The notes under the pieces were generated by a model that saw only the letters and a program-made list of their open reading frames with translations, ran no database searches and had not been told where the DNA came from. The position numbers and the translations under genes were made by a program. A DNA stretch of 64,000 nucleotides from SIG77 sp045589595 (GTDB lineage Bacteria; Verrucomicrobiota; Lentisphaeria; Victivallales; UBA1829), in contig JAZNPK010000042.1 in the NCBI GenBank assembly GCA_045589595.1, positions 1-64,000 of the forward strand, read 5' to 3'. Shown here one piece after another: positions 1-7,284 of this stretch. Positions within the stretch are counted from its first letter, which is position 1; each line of letters opens with the position of its first letter.

Positions 1-13
1 TAATGGAGCGTTA

Positions 14-145
14 GCGGAATGAAACGTCTTCACAAGTAAGTCTTCTCTGGAGTTCGGTGAAGATGTGAAGAAAACCTTCGGTTTTGAGTGAAGAGCTTTT
101 GTTGGCACAAAAGCGTGAAGAGAAGACTTACGTCTTCGTTCCGCC
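14..145. repeat. Multi-hairpin intergenic element beside tRNA-Ser
   Basis: Non-coding stretch folding as a long imperfect inverted repeat. A perfect 13 bp outer stem (36-48 with 119-131) is flanked by a short outer match (gcggaa at 14-19 with ttccgc near 139-144). It encloses two smaller hairpins: 71-85 (aaaacc/ggtttt) and 95-114 (gcttttg/caaaagc). No credible reading frame lies here. It could be a structured RNA, a repeat element or a remnant; orientation is unknown. Confidence 0.5.
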
Positions 146-170
146 ATTTTTTTTGCAAAAAAAATGGCGG
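141..170 (-). terminator. Palindromic A/T-tract hairpin at the tRNA-Ser 3' end
   Basis: A perfect palindrome: ccgcca and eight T, a GC centre, then eight A and tggcgg. It overlaps the CCA end of tRNA-Ser and lies directly downstream of it on the minus strand. It may serve as a terminator or 3' processing signal, though the T-tract is inside the arm rather than after it. Confidence 0.4.
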
Positions 171-254
171 AGAGAGTGGGATTTGAACCCACGATAGAGT
201 TTCCCCTATACAGCATTTCCAATGCTGCGCCTTCGACCACTCGGCCATCTCTCC
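165..254 (-). tRNA. tRNA-Ser (anticodon GGA)
   Basis: On the minus strand the gene starts GGAGAGATGGCCGAG, with acceptor stem GGAGAGA/TCTCTCC, discriminator G and an encoded CCA end at 165. The D-arm carries GAGTGGTCGAAGGC, the anticodon loop has GGA inside the cattggaaatg hairpin, and a long variable arm (tataggggaaactcta) identifies it as a class II serine tRNA. The T-arm has GTGGGTTCAAATCCCAC. At 90 nt the length fits. It reads serine codons UCC and UCU. Confidence 0.96.
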
Positions 255-301
255 GCTTGGGATTTGATGGTGTCTAATATAGCATCAAATCCGTGTATTG
301 C

Positions 302-323
302 AAGCCGGAATTCCGGCTTTTTT
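302..323 (+). terminator. Perfect hairpin with T-tract near the proC 3' end
   Basis: The palindrome aagccggaattccggctt is followed on the plus strand by further T residues. It sits between proC and tRNA-Ser, both on the minus strand, yet the T-run lies on the plus side. It may work in both directions, or end an unannotated plus-strand transcript. Confidence 0.4.
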
Positions 324-337
324 ACGAAAAAAAACAG

Positions 338-1141
338 TTATTTTGTCTTGCCCAGTTCTGCAGAACGGTTCGCCGCTGCGATCACTGCCTTTGCCGCCGC
401 CGCCTTGAACGCATTTTCCTGCAGAACAAGGATCCCTTCCGCCGTCGTTCCGGCAGGGGAGATCACCGCATCACGGAGCGTGGCGATCGCTGCAGGATTT
501 TCTCTGCACATCGCAGCCGTACCGAGAACGGTCTGGATCGCCAATTCCAATGCGGCATCACGGGGCAGACCGCAATGAACGCCGCCATCTGCAAGTCCCA
601 TAATAAATTCCATAACATACGCCGGACCGCTTCCGCTCAAACCTGTAACGGCATCCAGTTGTTTTTCCTGAACCTTACGGACTTTTCCCACATGACCGAG
701 GATGGCGGCGGCGATTTCTTCATCTTCAGCCGTCACATCAGCCGCAGGAGCGTAACAGCTCATTCCTTCTCCTGCAAGAGCAGGGGTATTGGGCATCACG
801 CGGACGATCCGGGAGATCCCGGCATGTTCGCGGAGCGTGGCAATGGTCCAACCCGCAACGATGGAGATCAGCAGTTTCCCCTGAAGATATGTCGCGGCTG
901 CGTTCAGTGCCTCGGCTGCAAACTGGGGCTTGACTGCCAGCACAACAACTTCCGCCTGACTCAATGCCGATTCCAGCGTATTGCAAACAGGATAACCGGT
1001 TTTTTCTGCGAATGTTTTTGCTGCGTCCGGCGAGACATCATACGCGGAACATTGGAATGTTTCCGGTGTTTTAGCAAGTCCGGCTGCGATTGCAGTTGCC
1101 ATTTTTCCGGCGCCGATAAAAGTGATTTTCTGAGGATTCAT
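338..1141 (-). CDS. proC: Pyrroline-5-carboxylate reductase
   Basis: Reduces 1-pyrroline-5-carboxylate to L-proline with NAD(P)H in the cytosol, the last step of proline synthesis. The 267-residue product starts MNPQKITFIGAGKM with the Rossmann G-A-G-K-M motif. The C-terminal dimerisation domain carries the family signature around TGLSGSGPAYVMEFI and the GLPRDAALELA helix. I chose ATG at 1141, preceded by GGAG at 9 nt, over an upstream in-frame ATG at 1186 that would overlap the previous gene and put 15 residues before the nucleotide-binding motif. It is the last gene of the minus-strand typA-to-proC run, 31 bp after the PTS EIIA gene. Confidence 0.93.
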   Translation of the reverse strand: MNPQKITFIGAGKMATAIAAGLAKTPETFQCSAYDVSPDAAKTFAEKTGYPVCNTLESALSQAEVVVLAVKPQFAAEALNAAATYLQGKLLISIVAGWTIATLREHAGISRIVRVMPNTPALAGEGMSCYAPAADVTAEDEEIAAAILGHVGKVRKVQEKQLDAVTGLSGSGPAYVMEFIMGLADGGVHCGLPRDAALELAIQTVLGTAAMCRENPAAIATLRDAVISPAGTTAEGILVLQENAFKAAAAKAVIAAANRSAELGKTK

Positions 1142-1172
1142 GCGGTCGATCTCCGTCGGTAATAGTTCCGTT

Positions 1173-1646
1173 TTATTTTTCGGCAATGGTCAGAATGTCC
1201 ATACAGGTCTTGGCATCATTTGACGCAAGGAACGCGGCTTTCATTCTGCCGTCAAACAATTTTGCAATGGTACTGACCAGTTTGATATGGATCGTTTTCC
1301 GGTCTTTTCCGGCAACGATCATAAAGACAAGTTTCACCGGCAGACCATCGGGTCCCTGATAATCCGATACGCCTTCCGGCACAACAGCCAGCGCCACAGC
1401 AGCATCGTCCACTTCATCAAGACGGGTATGAGGAACGGCGATATTATTGCCGATCCCGGTACTCAGCAGGGTTTCCCGATGAAAAATATCGTGGGCAAAT
1501 TCCTCCCGGCTGTCGATATCTTCATGTTCTGTTATGAGGTCGATCAATGCGTTCAGAACTTCGCTTTTGTTCTGTCTGCCGCGCAGAAAAAGAATATTAT
1601 CCCGTGTGAGATAATCGGTCAGTTTAATGCAGTTTTCGTTGGACAT
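1173..1646 (-). CDS. PTS EIIA type-2 domain protein (PtsN/FruA-like)
   Basis: A single-domain 157-residue protein of the mannitol/fructose-type EIIA family. The signature GIGNNIAVPHTR places the phosphorylatable histidine at about residue 73, inside the conserved LLSTGIG-AVPH context. No EIIB or EIIC partner is nearby and the gene sits among housekeeping genes. A regulatory, nitrogen-PTS-like role (PtsN) is therefore more likely than sugar uptake; this is inference. It lies 16 bp downstream of the SpoU methyltransferase and 31 bp upstream of proC, so it is probably co-transcribed with both. Confidence 0.85.
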   Translation of the reverse strand: MSNENCIKLTDYLTRDNILFLRGRQNKSEVLNALIDLITEHEDIDSREEFAHDIFHRETLLSTGIGNNIAVPHTRLDEVDDAAVALAVVPEGVSDYQGPDGLPVKLVFMIVAGKDRKTIHIKLVSTIAKLFDGRMKAAFLASNDAKTCMDILTIAEK

Positions 1647-1662
1647 ATTCCGTCATCTCCTT

Positions 1663-2427
1663 TCAGGTGGTGATCCGCCGTACATAATCAAAGAGGATCA
1701 CGGTAGCCGCCTGCGCCACATTCAGCGATTCAGCGGAACCGGGCATCGGTATATTCAATCCGGCAGAGCCTTCCAGCTCGGAAACGCCGGTGGATTCGCA
1801 GCCGAGAATGATGGCGGACCGTTCAAAAACATTTTCAGCTGCAAAGAGATTGCACCCTGCATCGGGCAGGGTCCGGTAGAATGTTTCGACGCCCAGACCG
1901 CGGAGCGTTTCCGCCAGTGCGGGAAGATCCTCATAATGCCGCATCGTCAGGGCGAACTGGGCTCCCGACGCCGAACGGATCACCTTGTCGTGAAAAGGAT
2001 CGGCGCAGCCTTTTGTCAGAAATACTTCTTTCAAACCGACGGCTCTGGCAGTCCGCAGGATCGTCCCGAAATTTCCGGGATCGCGGACCTGATCCAGCAC
2101 CAGGGCGAAAGGATCGGCAAGCGGTGCTGCGGGATCACCCGCTTCGGGACGCCGTGACACGGTCACGATCCCCTGTGAGTGGACCGTCTGGGTGATTTTT
2201 TCAAAATCAGATGCGCCGAGGACCACCGGTTCGACGGGGAAGTCGATCCCCCCCGGAAAATCATCCCGTATCAGGATCATATCCAGCAGATCGGGGCGCA
2301 GAGTAATGACTTCCGAACACGCGCGGAGACCATCACACAGGCAGAGACCGGAATCTTTTCTGCCGTGCCGTGACCGCAGAGACGCGATCAAAGCAGATTG
2401 TTTTCTGGTCAGAGCGGCGCTGGTCAC
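1663..2427 (-). CDS. TrmH/SpoU-family RNA 2'-O-methyltransferase
   Basis: Predicted to transfer a methyl group from SAM to the 2'-OH of a nucleotide in rRNA or tRNA. The 254-residue product has an N-terminal substrate-binding region, then the three SPOUT motifs: LDQVRDPGNFGTILRTARAVG, the ILGCESTGVS segment, and NIPMPGSAESLNVAQAA near the C-terminus, which form the trefoil-knot SAM site. The start is GTG at 2427 with GGGAGG 8 nt upstream. RlmB-like and TrmH-like members cannot be told apart from motifs alone. It sits 18 bp after the TPR-like gene. Confidence 0.88.
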   Translation of the reverse strand: MTSAALTRKQSALIASLRSRHGRKDSGLCLCDGLRACSEVITLRPDLLDMILIRDDFPGGIDFPVEPVVLGASDFEKITQTVHSQGIVTVSRRPEAGDPAAPLADPFALVLDQVRDPGNFGTILRTARAVGLKEVFLTKGCADPFHDKVIRSASGAQFALTMRHYEDLPALAETLRGLGVETFYRTLPDAGCNLFAAENVFERSAIILGCESTGVSELEGSAGLNIPMPGSAESLNVAQAATVILFDYVRRITT

Positions 2428-2445
2428 GGGCAGATCCTCCCGGAT

Positions 2446-3141
2446 TTATTTTGCGGGAACAGATGCGATCTGCAGTTTGAGAGCAGCGCACTGGGCGACC
2501 CAGTAGGTCTTGGGTTCCTGATTGTAATTGACCATCGCAAGGAACCGTTCCGCATCCGCTTTTTTGTCAAGTTTCAGACTCAGGCGTGCGGCGGCGAAGA
2601 TGGCTTCCGTACGCTGATTTTCGTTGGCATTGGCGTCATTGGCGATTTCGGTGAAGCTGTTGATGGCTTCTGCGATCTTCTGATCTTTTTCCAGCATATA
2701 GGGCGCGAGGAGTCCGGCACGGACGCGGAGGAACGCATCGGCGGAATTGGAAAGATAGATATCGCGCAGCGTTTCGTATGCGACGCGGTAGGATTTCTGT
2801 TCAGCATAAAGTTCAGCCAGACGGAGTTTCGCCGGAAGTGCGGCGGGGTGATCCTTGTTTTCGCTGATGATTTTTTCCAACTGTTCCGTGGTTGCCGCAT
2901 CGGCGAAAGCCTGACGCAGTTTGTTGTCGGCAGATTCCATGGCGAACTGGATCAGGATCAGCGCAACGATGATCACCGCAATGGCGCTGACACCGATGAC
3001 CAGCTGTTTCCAATACTGACCGAGAAGGAATTCAAATTTTTCGACGCCGGAGAGGATCTCATCGGTATCAAGCTGTTTGACATTTTTCGGGGGCAGGGGA
3101 GTTTGTTTGTTGAACTCGACCGTTTTCTTTTTCTGTGACAT
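2446..3141 (-). CDS. Membrane-anchored TPR-like protein (YfgM-type)
   Basis: A 231-residue protein with a lysine-rich cytosolic N-terminus, one membrane segment at about residues 46-63 (VIGVSAIAVIIVALILIQF) and a long helical domain in which A/L-rich repeats (LRLAELYAEQKSYRVAYETL, and AAARLSLKLDKKADAERFL) resemble tetratricopeptide repeats. This layout matches YfgM-like ancillary proteins of the bacterial envelope; the role here is unknown. ATG at 3141, with GGAG 7 nt upstream, is preferred over an upstream ATG at 3228 that would precede the promoter at 3195-3222. Confidence 0.7.
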   Translation of the reverse strand: MSQKKKTVEFNKQTPLPPKNVKQLDTDEILSGVEKFEFLLGQYWKQLVIGVSAIAVIIVALILIQFAMESADNKLRQAFADAATTEQLEKIISENKDHPAALPAKLRLAELYAEQKSYRVAYETLRDIYLSNSADAFLRVRAGLLAPYMLEKDQKIAEAINSFTEIANDANANENQRTEAIFAAARLSLKLDKKADAERFLAMVNYNQEPKTYWVAQCAALKLQIASVPAK

Positions 3142-3194
3142 TTTTTTGCTCCGTTGTATCTGTAATTTTCTGTTTTTGTTTATATTTGTAGTGA

Positions 3195-3222
3195 AATATA
3201 GCGCGCGAACTGTTTTTTTCAA
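3195..3222 (-). promoter_or_regulatory. Sigma70-type promoter for the TPR-like gene
   Basis: On the minus strand TTGAAA (3217-3222), a 16 bp spacer and TATATT (3195-3200). It lies in the 102 bp gap between the ABC-F gene and the TPR-like gene and gives the downstream four genes a promoter of their own. Confidence 0.55.
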
Positions 3223-3243
3223 TGGCAAAGAAAAGATTTTATC

Positions 3244-5193
3244 TTAAATCTGTTCGTATTCGCTCATCAATGCCTCCAGTTCGGTGGCTGTTTCTTCCCA
3301 TGCAATAGTCGCTTTTGAAATATCGTAGTCCAGATCCTTCAGTTTTTTCTGCAGCGTGGAGAAATCGGTATCTGCCGACGGATTGGAAAGAATGGCGATC
3401 AGTTCAGCCTTTTCCGATTCTCCCGCCTCAATGGCTTTTTCCAGCCGGGCGACTTCTTTTTCCAGACGCTTTTTCTCCGGTGCCAGTTCGTTTCTGCGCC
3501 GTGCTTTTTCGCGACGGACATCTTTCTGGCTTGTCCCGCCGGTACGCTGTTCGTTTTTGACCGTGTTGTTTTCTGCGGCGGCAGTTTCTTCTGCGGTCTT
3601 TTCCTTGTAGTAATCGTAATTACCCGGGAAGAACCGGGCGTGACGCGGTGTCATTTCCAGGATCGTAGCCGCTGAGCCGCGGAGAAATTCAATATCGTGA
3701 CTGACCAGACAGACGGTTCCCTTGTAAGTGCGGATCGCCTCCTGCAGCATTTCACGGGCAGCCACATCAAGGTGCGTCGTCGGTTCGTCAAGGATCAGCA
3801 GATTGGGCGGATTTACGAAGATCCGGGCAAAACAGAGACGGATCTTTTCGCCGCCGCTGAGGACACGGCATTGTTTTTCCGCCGCTTCCCCGCTGAAACC
3901 GAATGCGCCCAGGATCTCGCGCACCCGCTGGGAACTGACATCGTTCCCCTGCGCCGCAGTTTTGACAACGTCGAACGCAGATTGTTCAGCGGGAAGAAGT
4001 TCTGCGAATTCCTGCGCCTGATAGCCAGTCACGACTTTATGACCGAGGCGGCATTCGCCTTCCGACGGCGGAAATCTTCCGGCAATGATCTTCAACAGGG
4101 TACTTTTTCCCATGCCGTTATAGCCGATGATGCCGAGTTTTTCCCCTTTCTGCAACGCAAGATTCACATCCTTCAATACCTGACGGGTCCCATCATAACT
4201 GTGGGAAAGATTTTCCAGACGGACGATCTCCTGTCCGCAATCCGGCGGTTCGGGGATCCTGATCCTGCCCTGAAAATGCAGGTCTTCCGGGATCGCCACA
4301 TCTTCGATTTTTTCCAGCATTTTGATCCAGGACTGCACCTGTGCCGCCTTGGTGGCTTTCGCCCGGAAACGGTTGATATTGTCCTGCAGTTCTTTTCTGC
4401 GCCGTTCATTGTTTTTCCGTGCGGCTTCCGCCTGGATCCGGCGTCCGGCGCGCTCCTGCACGTAATAGGTGTAGTTGCCGGGATAACGGGTGATCTTTCC
4501 GCCGTTGATCTCAAGGGTGATATCGGTAAGGGAATTGAGCAGGAATCTGTCGTGGGAAATGAGCAGCAGCGTACCTTCATAATTTTTGAGTTTGCGCTGA
4601 AGCCATTCCACTGCAGGAATATCCAGATAGTTGGAGGGTTCGTCCAGCAGAAGAATATCCGGTTCACCAAGCAGGACTTTTGCCATACAGGCGCGCATCT
4701 GCCATCCGCCGGAAAATTCGCCGATGGGTTTGCGATAAACTTCCTCCTGAAAACCGAGTCCTGCCAAAGCTGCTGCGGCGCGGTGTTCCATATCGTAACC
4801 GCCCAGATGTTCAAATGCGCTCTGGAGTCTGCCCAGTTCGTTCAGCGTGGCTTCATCGGCGTCCCGGTGTTTGAGTTCAGCTTCAATGGATTCGATCTGA
4901 GCCTGAATGGCGGGCAGTTCTCCGGAGGCGGTCATAACATAGGAAATGAGGGGGTCTTCCGCTTTGAAAAATCCCAGCTGCTGACGCAAAATACCGATCC
5001 GCGCCTTTTCCGGTTTCAGGATCTCGCCTTTGTCCGGAGACATATCGCCGCAGATCATGGAGAAGACGGTGGTTTTGCCGGACCCGTTCGGTCCCACAAA
5101 TCCGATCCGTTCCCCTTTGTTGATGCGGAATGTTACATCTTTGAGGATGTCCTTGCCGCCCAGGAGTTTGCTGACATTCTGAAAATCGATCAT
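3244..5193 (-). CDS. ABC-F family ATPase (ribosome-associated)
   Basis: A 649-residue soluble protein with two ABC domains and no membrane segments. The first has Walker A GPNGSGKT and signature SGGWQMR with DILLLDEPSNYLD. The second has GYNGMGKST, signature LSGGEKIRL and LLILDEPTTHLD. An arginine/lysine-rich linker of the ABC-F type lies between them (about 245-310), and a basic coiled coil closes the protein (about 560-640). ABC-F proteins bind the ribosomal E site and relieve stalling; some give antibiotic protection. The ATG shares one base with the typA stop (TGATG), indicating translational coupling. Confidence 0.9.
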   Translation of the reverse strand: MIDFQNVSKLLGGKDILKDVTFRINKGERIGFVGPNGSGKTTVFSMICGDMSPDKGEILKPEKARIGILRQQLGFFKAEDPLISYVMTASGELPAIQAQIESIEAELKHRDADEATLNELGRLQSAFEHLGGYDMEHRAAAALAGLGFQEEVYRKPIGEFSGGWQMRACMAKVLLGEPDILLLDEPSNYLDIPAVEWLQRKLKNYEGTLLLISHDRFLLNSLTDITLEINGGKITRYPGNYTYYVQERAGRRIQAEAARKNNERRRKELQDNINRFRAKATKAAQVQSWIKMLEKIEDVAIPEDLHFQGRIRIPEPPDCGQEIVRLENLSHSYDGTRQVLKDVNLALQKGEKLGIIGYNGMGKSTLLKIIAGRFPPSEGECRLGHKVVTGYQAQEFAELLPAEQSAFDVVKTAAQGNDVSSQRVREILGAFGFSGEAAEKQCRVLSGGEKIRLCFARIFVNPPNLLILDEPTTHLDVAAREMLQEAIRTYKGTVCLVSHDIEFLRGSAATILEMTPRHARFFPGNYDYYKEKTAEETAAAENNTVKNEQRTGGTSQKDVRREKARRRNELAPEKKRLEKEVARLEKAIEAGESEKAELIAILSNPSADTDFSTLQKKLKDLDYDISKATIAWEETATELEALMSEYEQI

Positions 5194-7019
5194 CAGTCGG
5201 GGAGCAGTCCGCTCTGTTTGAGTTTGCTTACATGGACGCGGCGGCGTTCCAGCGCGGAGAGATACCGTTTGCGGAGCCGGATGTTCAACGGAGTCACTTC
5301 CACAAATTCGTCATTGGCAATGTATTCCAACGCTTCTTCCAGACTCATTTTCTGCGCCGGAGCGATCTTCAGGTTGCGGTCGGAACCGGATGCACGCATA
5401 TTGGTGAGTTTTTTCGCTTTCTGGAGATTGACTTCCAGATCGTCGCTTGTGCAGTGCTGACCGACGATCATCCCTTCATAAGTCTCGGTGGTCGGCTCCA
5501 CAAAGAAGAAACCGCGGAGCTGCAGACCATCGATGGCATACGCTTCGGCTCTGCCTGCACCCATACTGACCATGACCCCGTTCTGACGCTGGGGGATGTC
5601 GCCCTTGAAGGGTTCGTAATGATCGAAACGGTGGGAGATGATGGCTTCCCCGGCAGTGGCTGTCATGATCTTGCTGCGCAGACCGATAATGCCGCGGGTG
5701 GGAATATTGAATTCGATCAGCTGCCGTTCGCCGTGCTGTTCCATCTTGGACATTTCGCCTCTGCGCTGTCCGACAAGTTCGATGGCTTTGCCTGCAGCAC
5801 CGCCCGGAACATCGATGGTCAGAACTTCAACAGGTTCGTGTTTGATACCATCGATTTCTTTCACGATGACCTGCGGCTGCGTGATGGTCAATTCGTAGCC
5901 TTCACGGCGCATGGTTTCGATCAGAACGGCAATGTGAAGCACGCCGCGTCCGCTGACTTTGAAGGAGTCGCCGCTGTTTTCTTCCACACGCAGAGCCACA
6001 TCGCGCTCCGCTTCTTTGAACAGACGCTCACGGATGTGACGGCTGCTGATATATTTTCCCTCCTTGCCGAAAAGCGGGGAATCGTTGACACGGAATGTCA
6101 TGGAAACCGTGGGTTCGTCAATGGCAATGGGGGGCATGGCTTCCGGAGATTCCGCATCCGTGAAGGTGTCGCCGATGTCGATGTTTTCCACACCAACAAT
6201 GGCACAGAGGTCGCCGCAGGGCACACTCTGGACTTCGGTCCTGCCGATCCCTTCAAAGGTGAAAAGCTGTTTGATCCCGGCAGAAACCGTAGTGCCGTCG
6301 CGTTTGATCACGACAAGAGGACGGTCCATGGAAAGCGTCCCGCGGTGAACTCTGCCGATCCCGATCCGCCCCACATAGTCGCTGTAATCCAATGTGGTGA
6401 TCTGCGCCTGGACCGGACCGTCAATGATCGCCGGAGCAGGGACTTTGTCGATGATCGCATCCATCAGCGGCAGAATGGAATCACGGCTCCCGTTTTCCAG
6501 ATCTTCTGTCGCCCAGCCGCTTCTTCCGCTGCCGTAAAGGACCGGGAAATCCAGCTGTTCCTCCGTTGCATTCAGGTCGATGAAAAGATCAAAAACTTCG
6601 TTCAGAACTTCCATCGGACGGGCATCGGGACGGTCCACTTTGTTGATCAGAACGATCGGTTTGAGATTCAATGCCAACGCTTTCTGAAGCACAAAACGCG
6701 TCTGGGGCAGGGGACCTTCCGCCGCATCGACCAGCAGCAGCGCGCCGTCCGCAAGATTCAGGACGCGCTCCACCTGACCGCCGAAGTCACTGTGACCCGG
6801 GGTGTCGATGATGTTCACTTTTGTATCGCGGTAATTGACACTGATGTTTTTTGCAAGGATCGTGATCCCGCGCTCACGCTCAAGATCGTTGTTGTCAAGA
6901 AAACGTTCGTGCATTTCCTGATTGTCACGGAAAAGTTTGGACTGTTTGATGATCTGATCCACAAGCGTCGTCTTGCCGTGGTCAACGTGAGCAATAATGG
7001 CAATGTTTCTGATCTGCAT
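5193..7019 (-). CDS. typA: Ribosome-associated GTPase TypA/BipA
   Basis: A 608-residue translational GTPase. Visible elements are the P-loop AHVDHGKT at the N-terminus, the switch I segment RERGITI, the G3 motif DTPGHSDFGG, NKVD (G4) and domain II/III, ending in the TypA-specific C-terminal domain with the basic RLRKRYLSALERRR tail. The length is typical of the family. TypA binds the 70S ribosome and assists 50S assembly and stress adaptation. It is the first gene of the run, with a promoter candidate about 50 bp upstream, and it overlaps the ABC-F gene by one base. Confidence 0.96.
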   Translation of the reverse strand: MQIRNIAIIAHVDHGKTTLVDQIIKQSKLFRDNQEMHERFLDNNDLERERGITILAKNISVNYRDTKVNIIDTPGHSDFGGQVERVLNLADGALLLVDAAEGPLPQTRFVLQKALALNLKPIVLINKVDRPDARPMEVLNEVFDLFIDLNATEEQLDFPVLYGSGRSGWATEDLENGSRDSILPLMDAIIDKVPAPAIIDGPVQAQITTLDYSDYVGRIGIGRVHRGTLSMDRPLVVIKRDGTTVSAGIKQLFTFEGIGRTEVQSVPCGDLCAIVGVENIDIGDTFTDAESPEAMPPIAIDEPTVSMTFRVNDSPLFGKEGKYISSRHIRERLFKEAERDVALRVEENSGDSFKVSGRGVLHIAVLIETMRREGYELTITQPQVIVKEIDGIKHEPVEVLTIDVPGGAAGKAIELVGQRRGEMSKMEQHGERQLIEFNIPTRGIIGLRSKIMTATAGEAIISHRFDHYEPFKGDIPQRQNGVMVSMGAGRAEAYAIDGLQLRGFFFVEPTTETYEGMIVGQHCTSDDLEVNLQKAKKLTNMRASGSDRNLKIAPAQKMSLEEALEYIANDEFVEVTPLNIRLRKRYLSALERRRVHVSKLKQSGLLPD

Positions 7020-7067
7020 GATAAATAAGCCTGTCCCAATTGGTGTTCAGTAAAATTTCAGGCATAT

Positions 7068-7095
7068 AATATATCATAAAAAAATAAAAATGCAA
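7068..7095 (-). promoter_or_regulatory. Candidate promoter of the typA operon
   Basis: On the minus strand TTGCAT (7090-7095), a 16 bp spacer and TATATT (7068-7073), about 48 bp upstream of the typA start in a very AT-rich stretch. The AT-rich background makes chance matches likely. Confidence 0.4.
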
Positions 7096-7127
7096 ACAGA
7101 AAAAATGAAAGATACATAACACGAAAA

Positions 7128-7257
7128 CGCCGGGGGCGGCACCACCGTTCCGCCGGGCGCGCTCCGCGCAGACCGGCAGGAACGGAACACCCGCCGGCAG
7201 AGCGAAACCGCTCTGCGGCGGGTGAGCGCGGTAACCGCGCGGTGCCGCGCCCCGGCG
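7128..7257. repeat. GC-rich three-hairpin (cloverleaf-like) intergenic element
   Basis: A GC-rich island inside AT-rich spacer between typA and the GH20-like genes. An outer stem (7128-7143 with 7241-7257, one bulged base) encloses three successive hairpins: 7147-7183, 7188-7224 (a 16 bp arm with an aaac loop) and 7226-7240. The resulting four-way junction covers nearly every base. A second element with the same architecture and different sequence lies at 47622-47718. Confidence 0.7.
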
Positions 7258-7284
7258 TACCATGCCGTGGCGTAGTATCCCGGA

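Noticed and set aside
14..145. Integron attC site
   Set aside because: Inverted repeats are present, but the GTTRRRY/RYYYAAC core pairs are missing and no cassette ORF follows.
3697..7028. Long open frames antisense to the ABC-F and typA genes (3697-5460, 5232-7028; over 580 codons each)
   Set aside because: The sense genes are unmistakable. The antisense frames stay open because codons TTA, CTA and TCA are rare in this genome; their products lack any recognisable domain.
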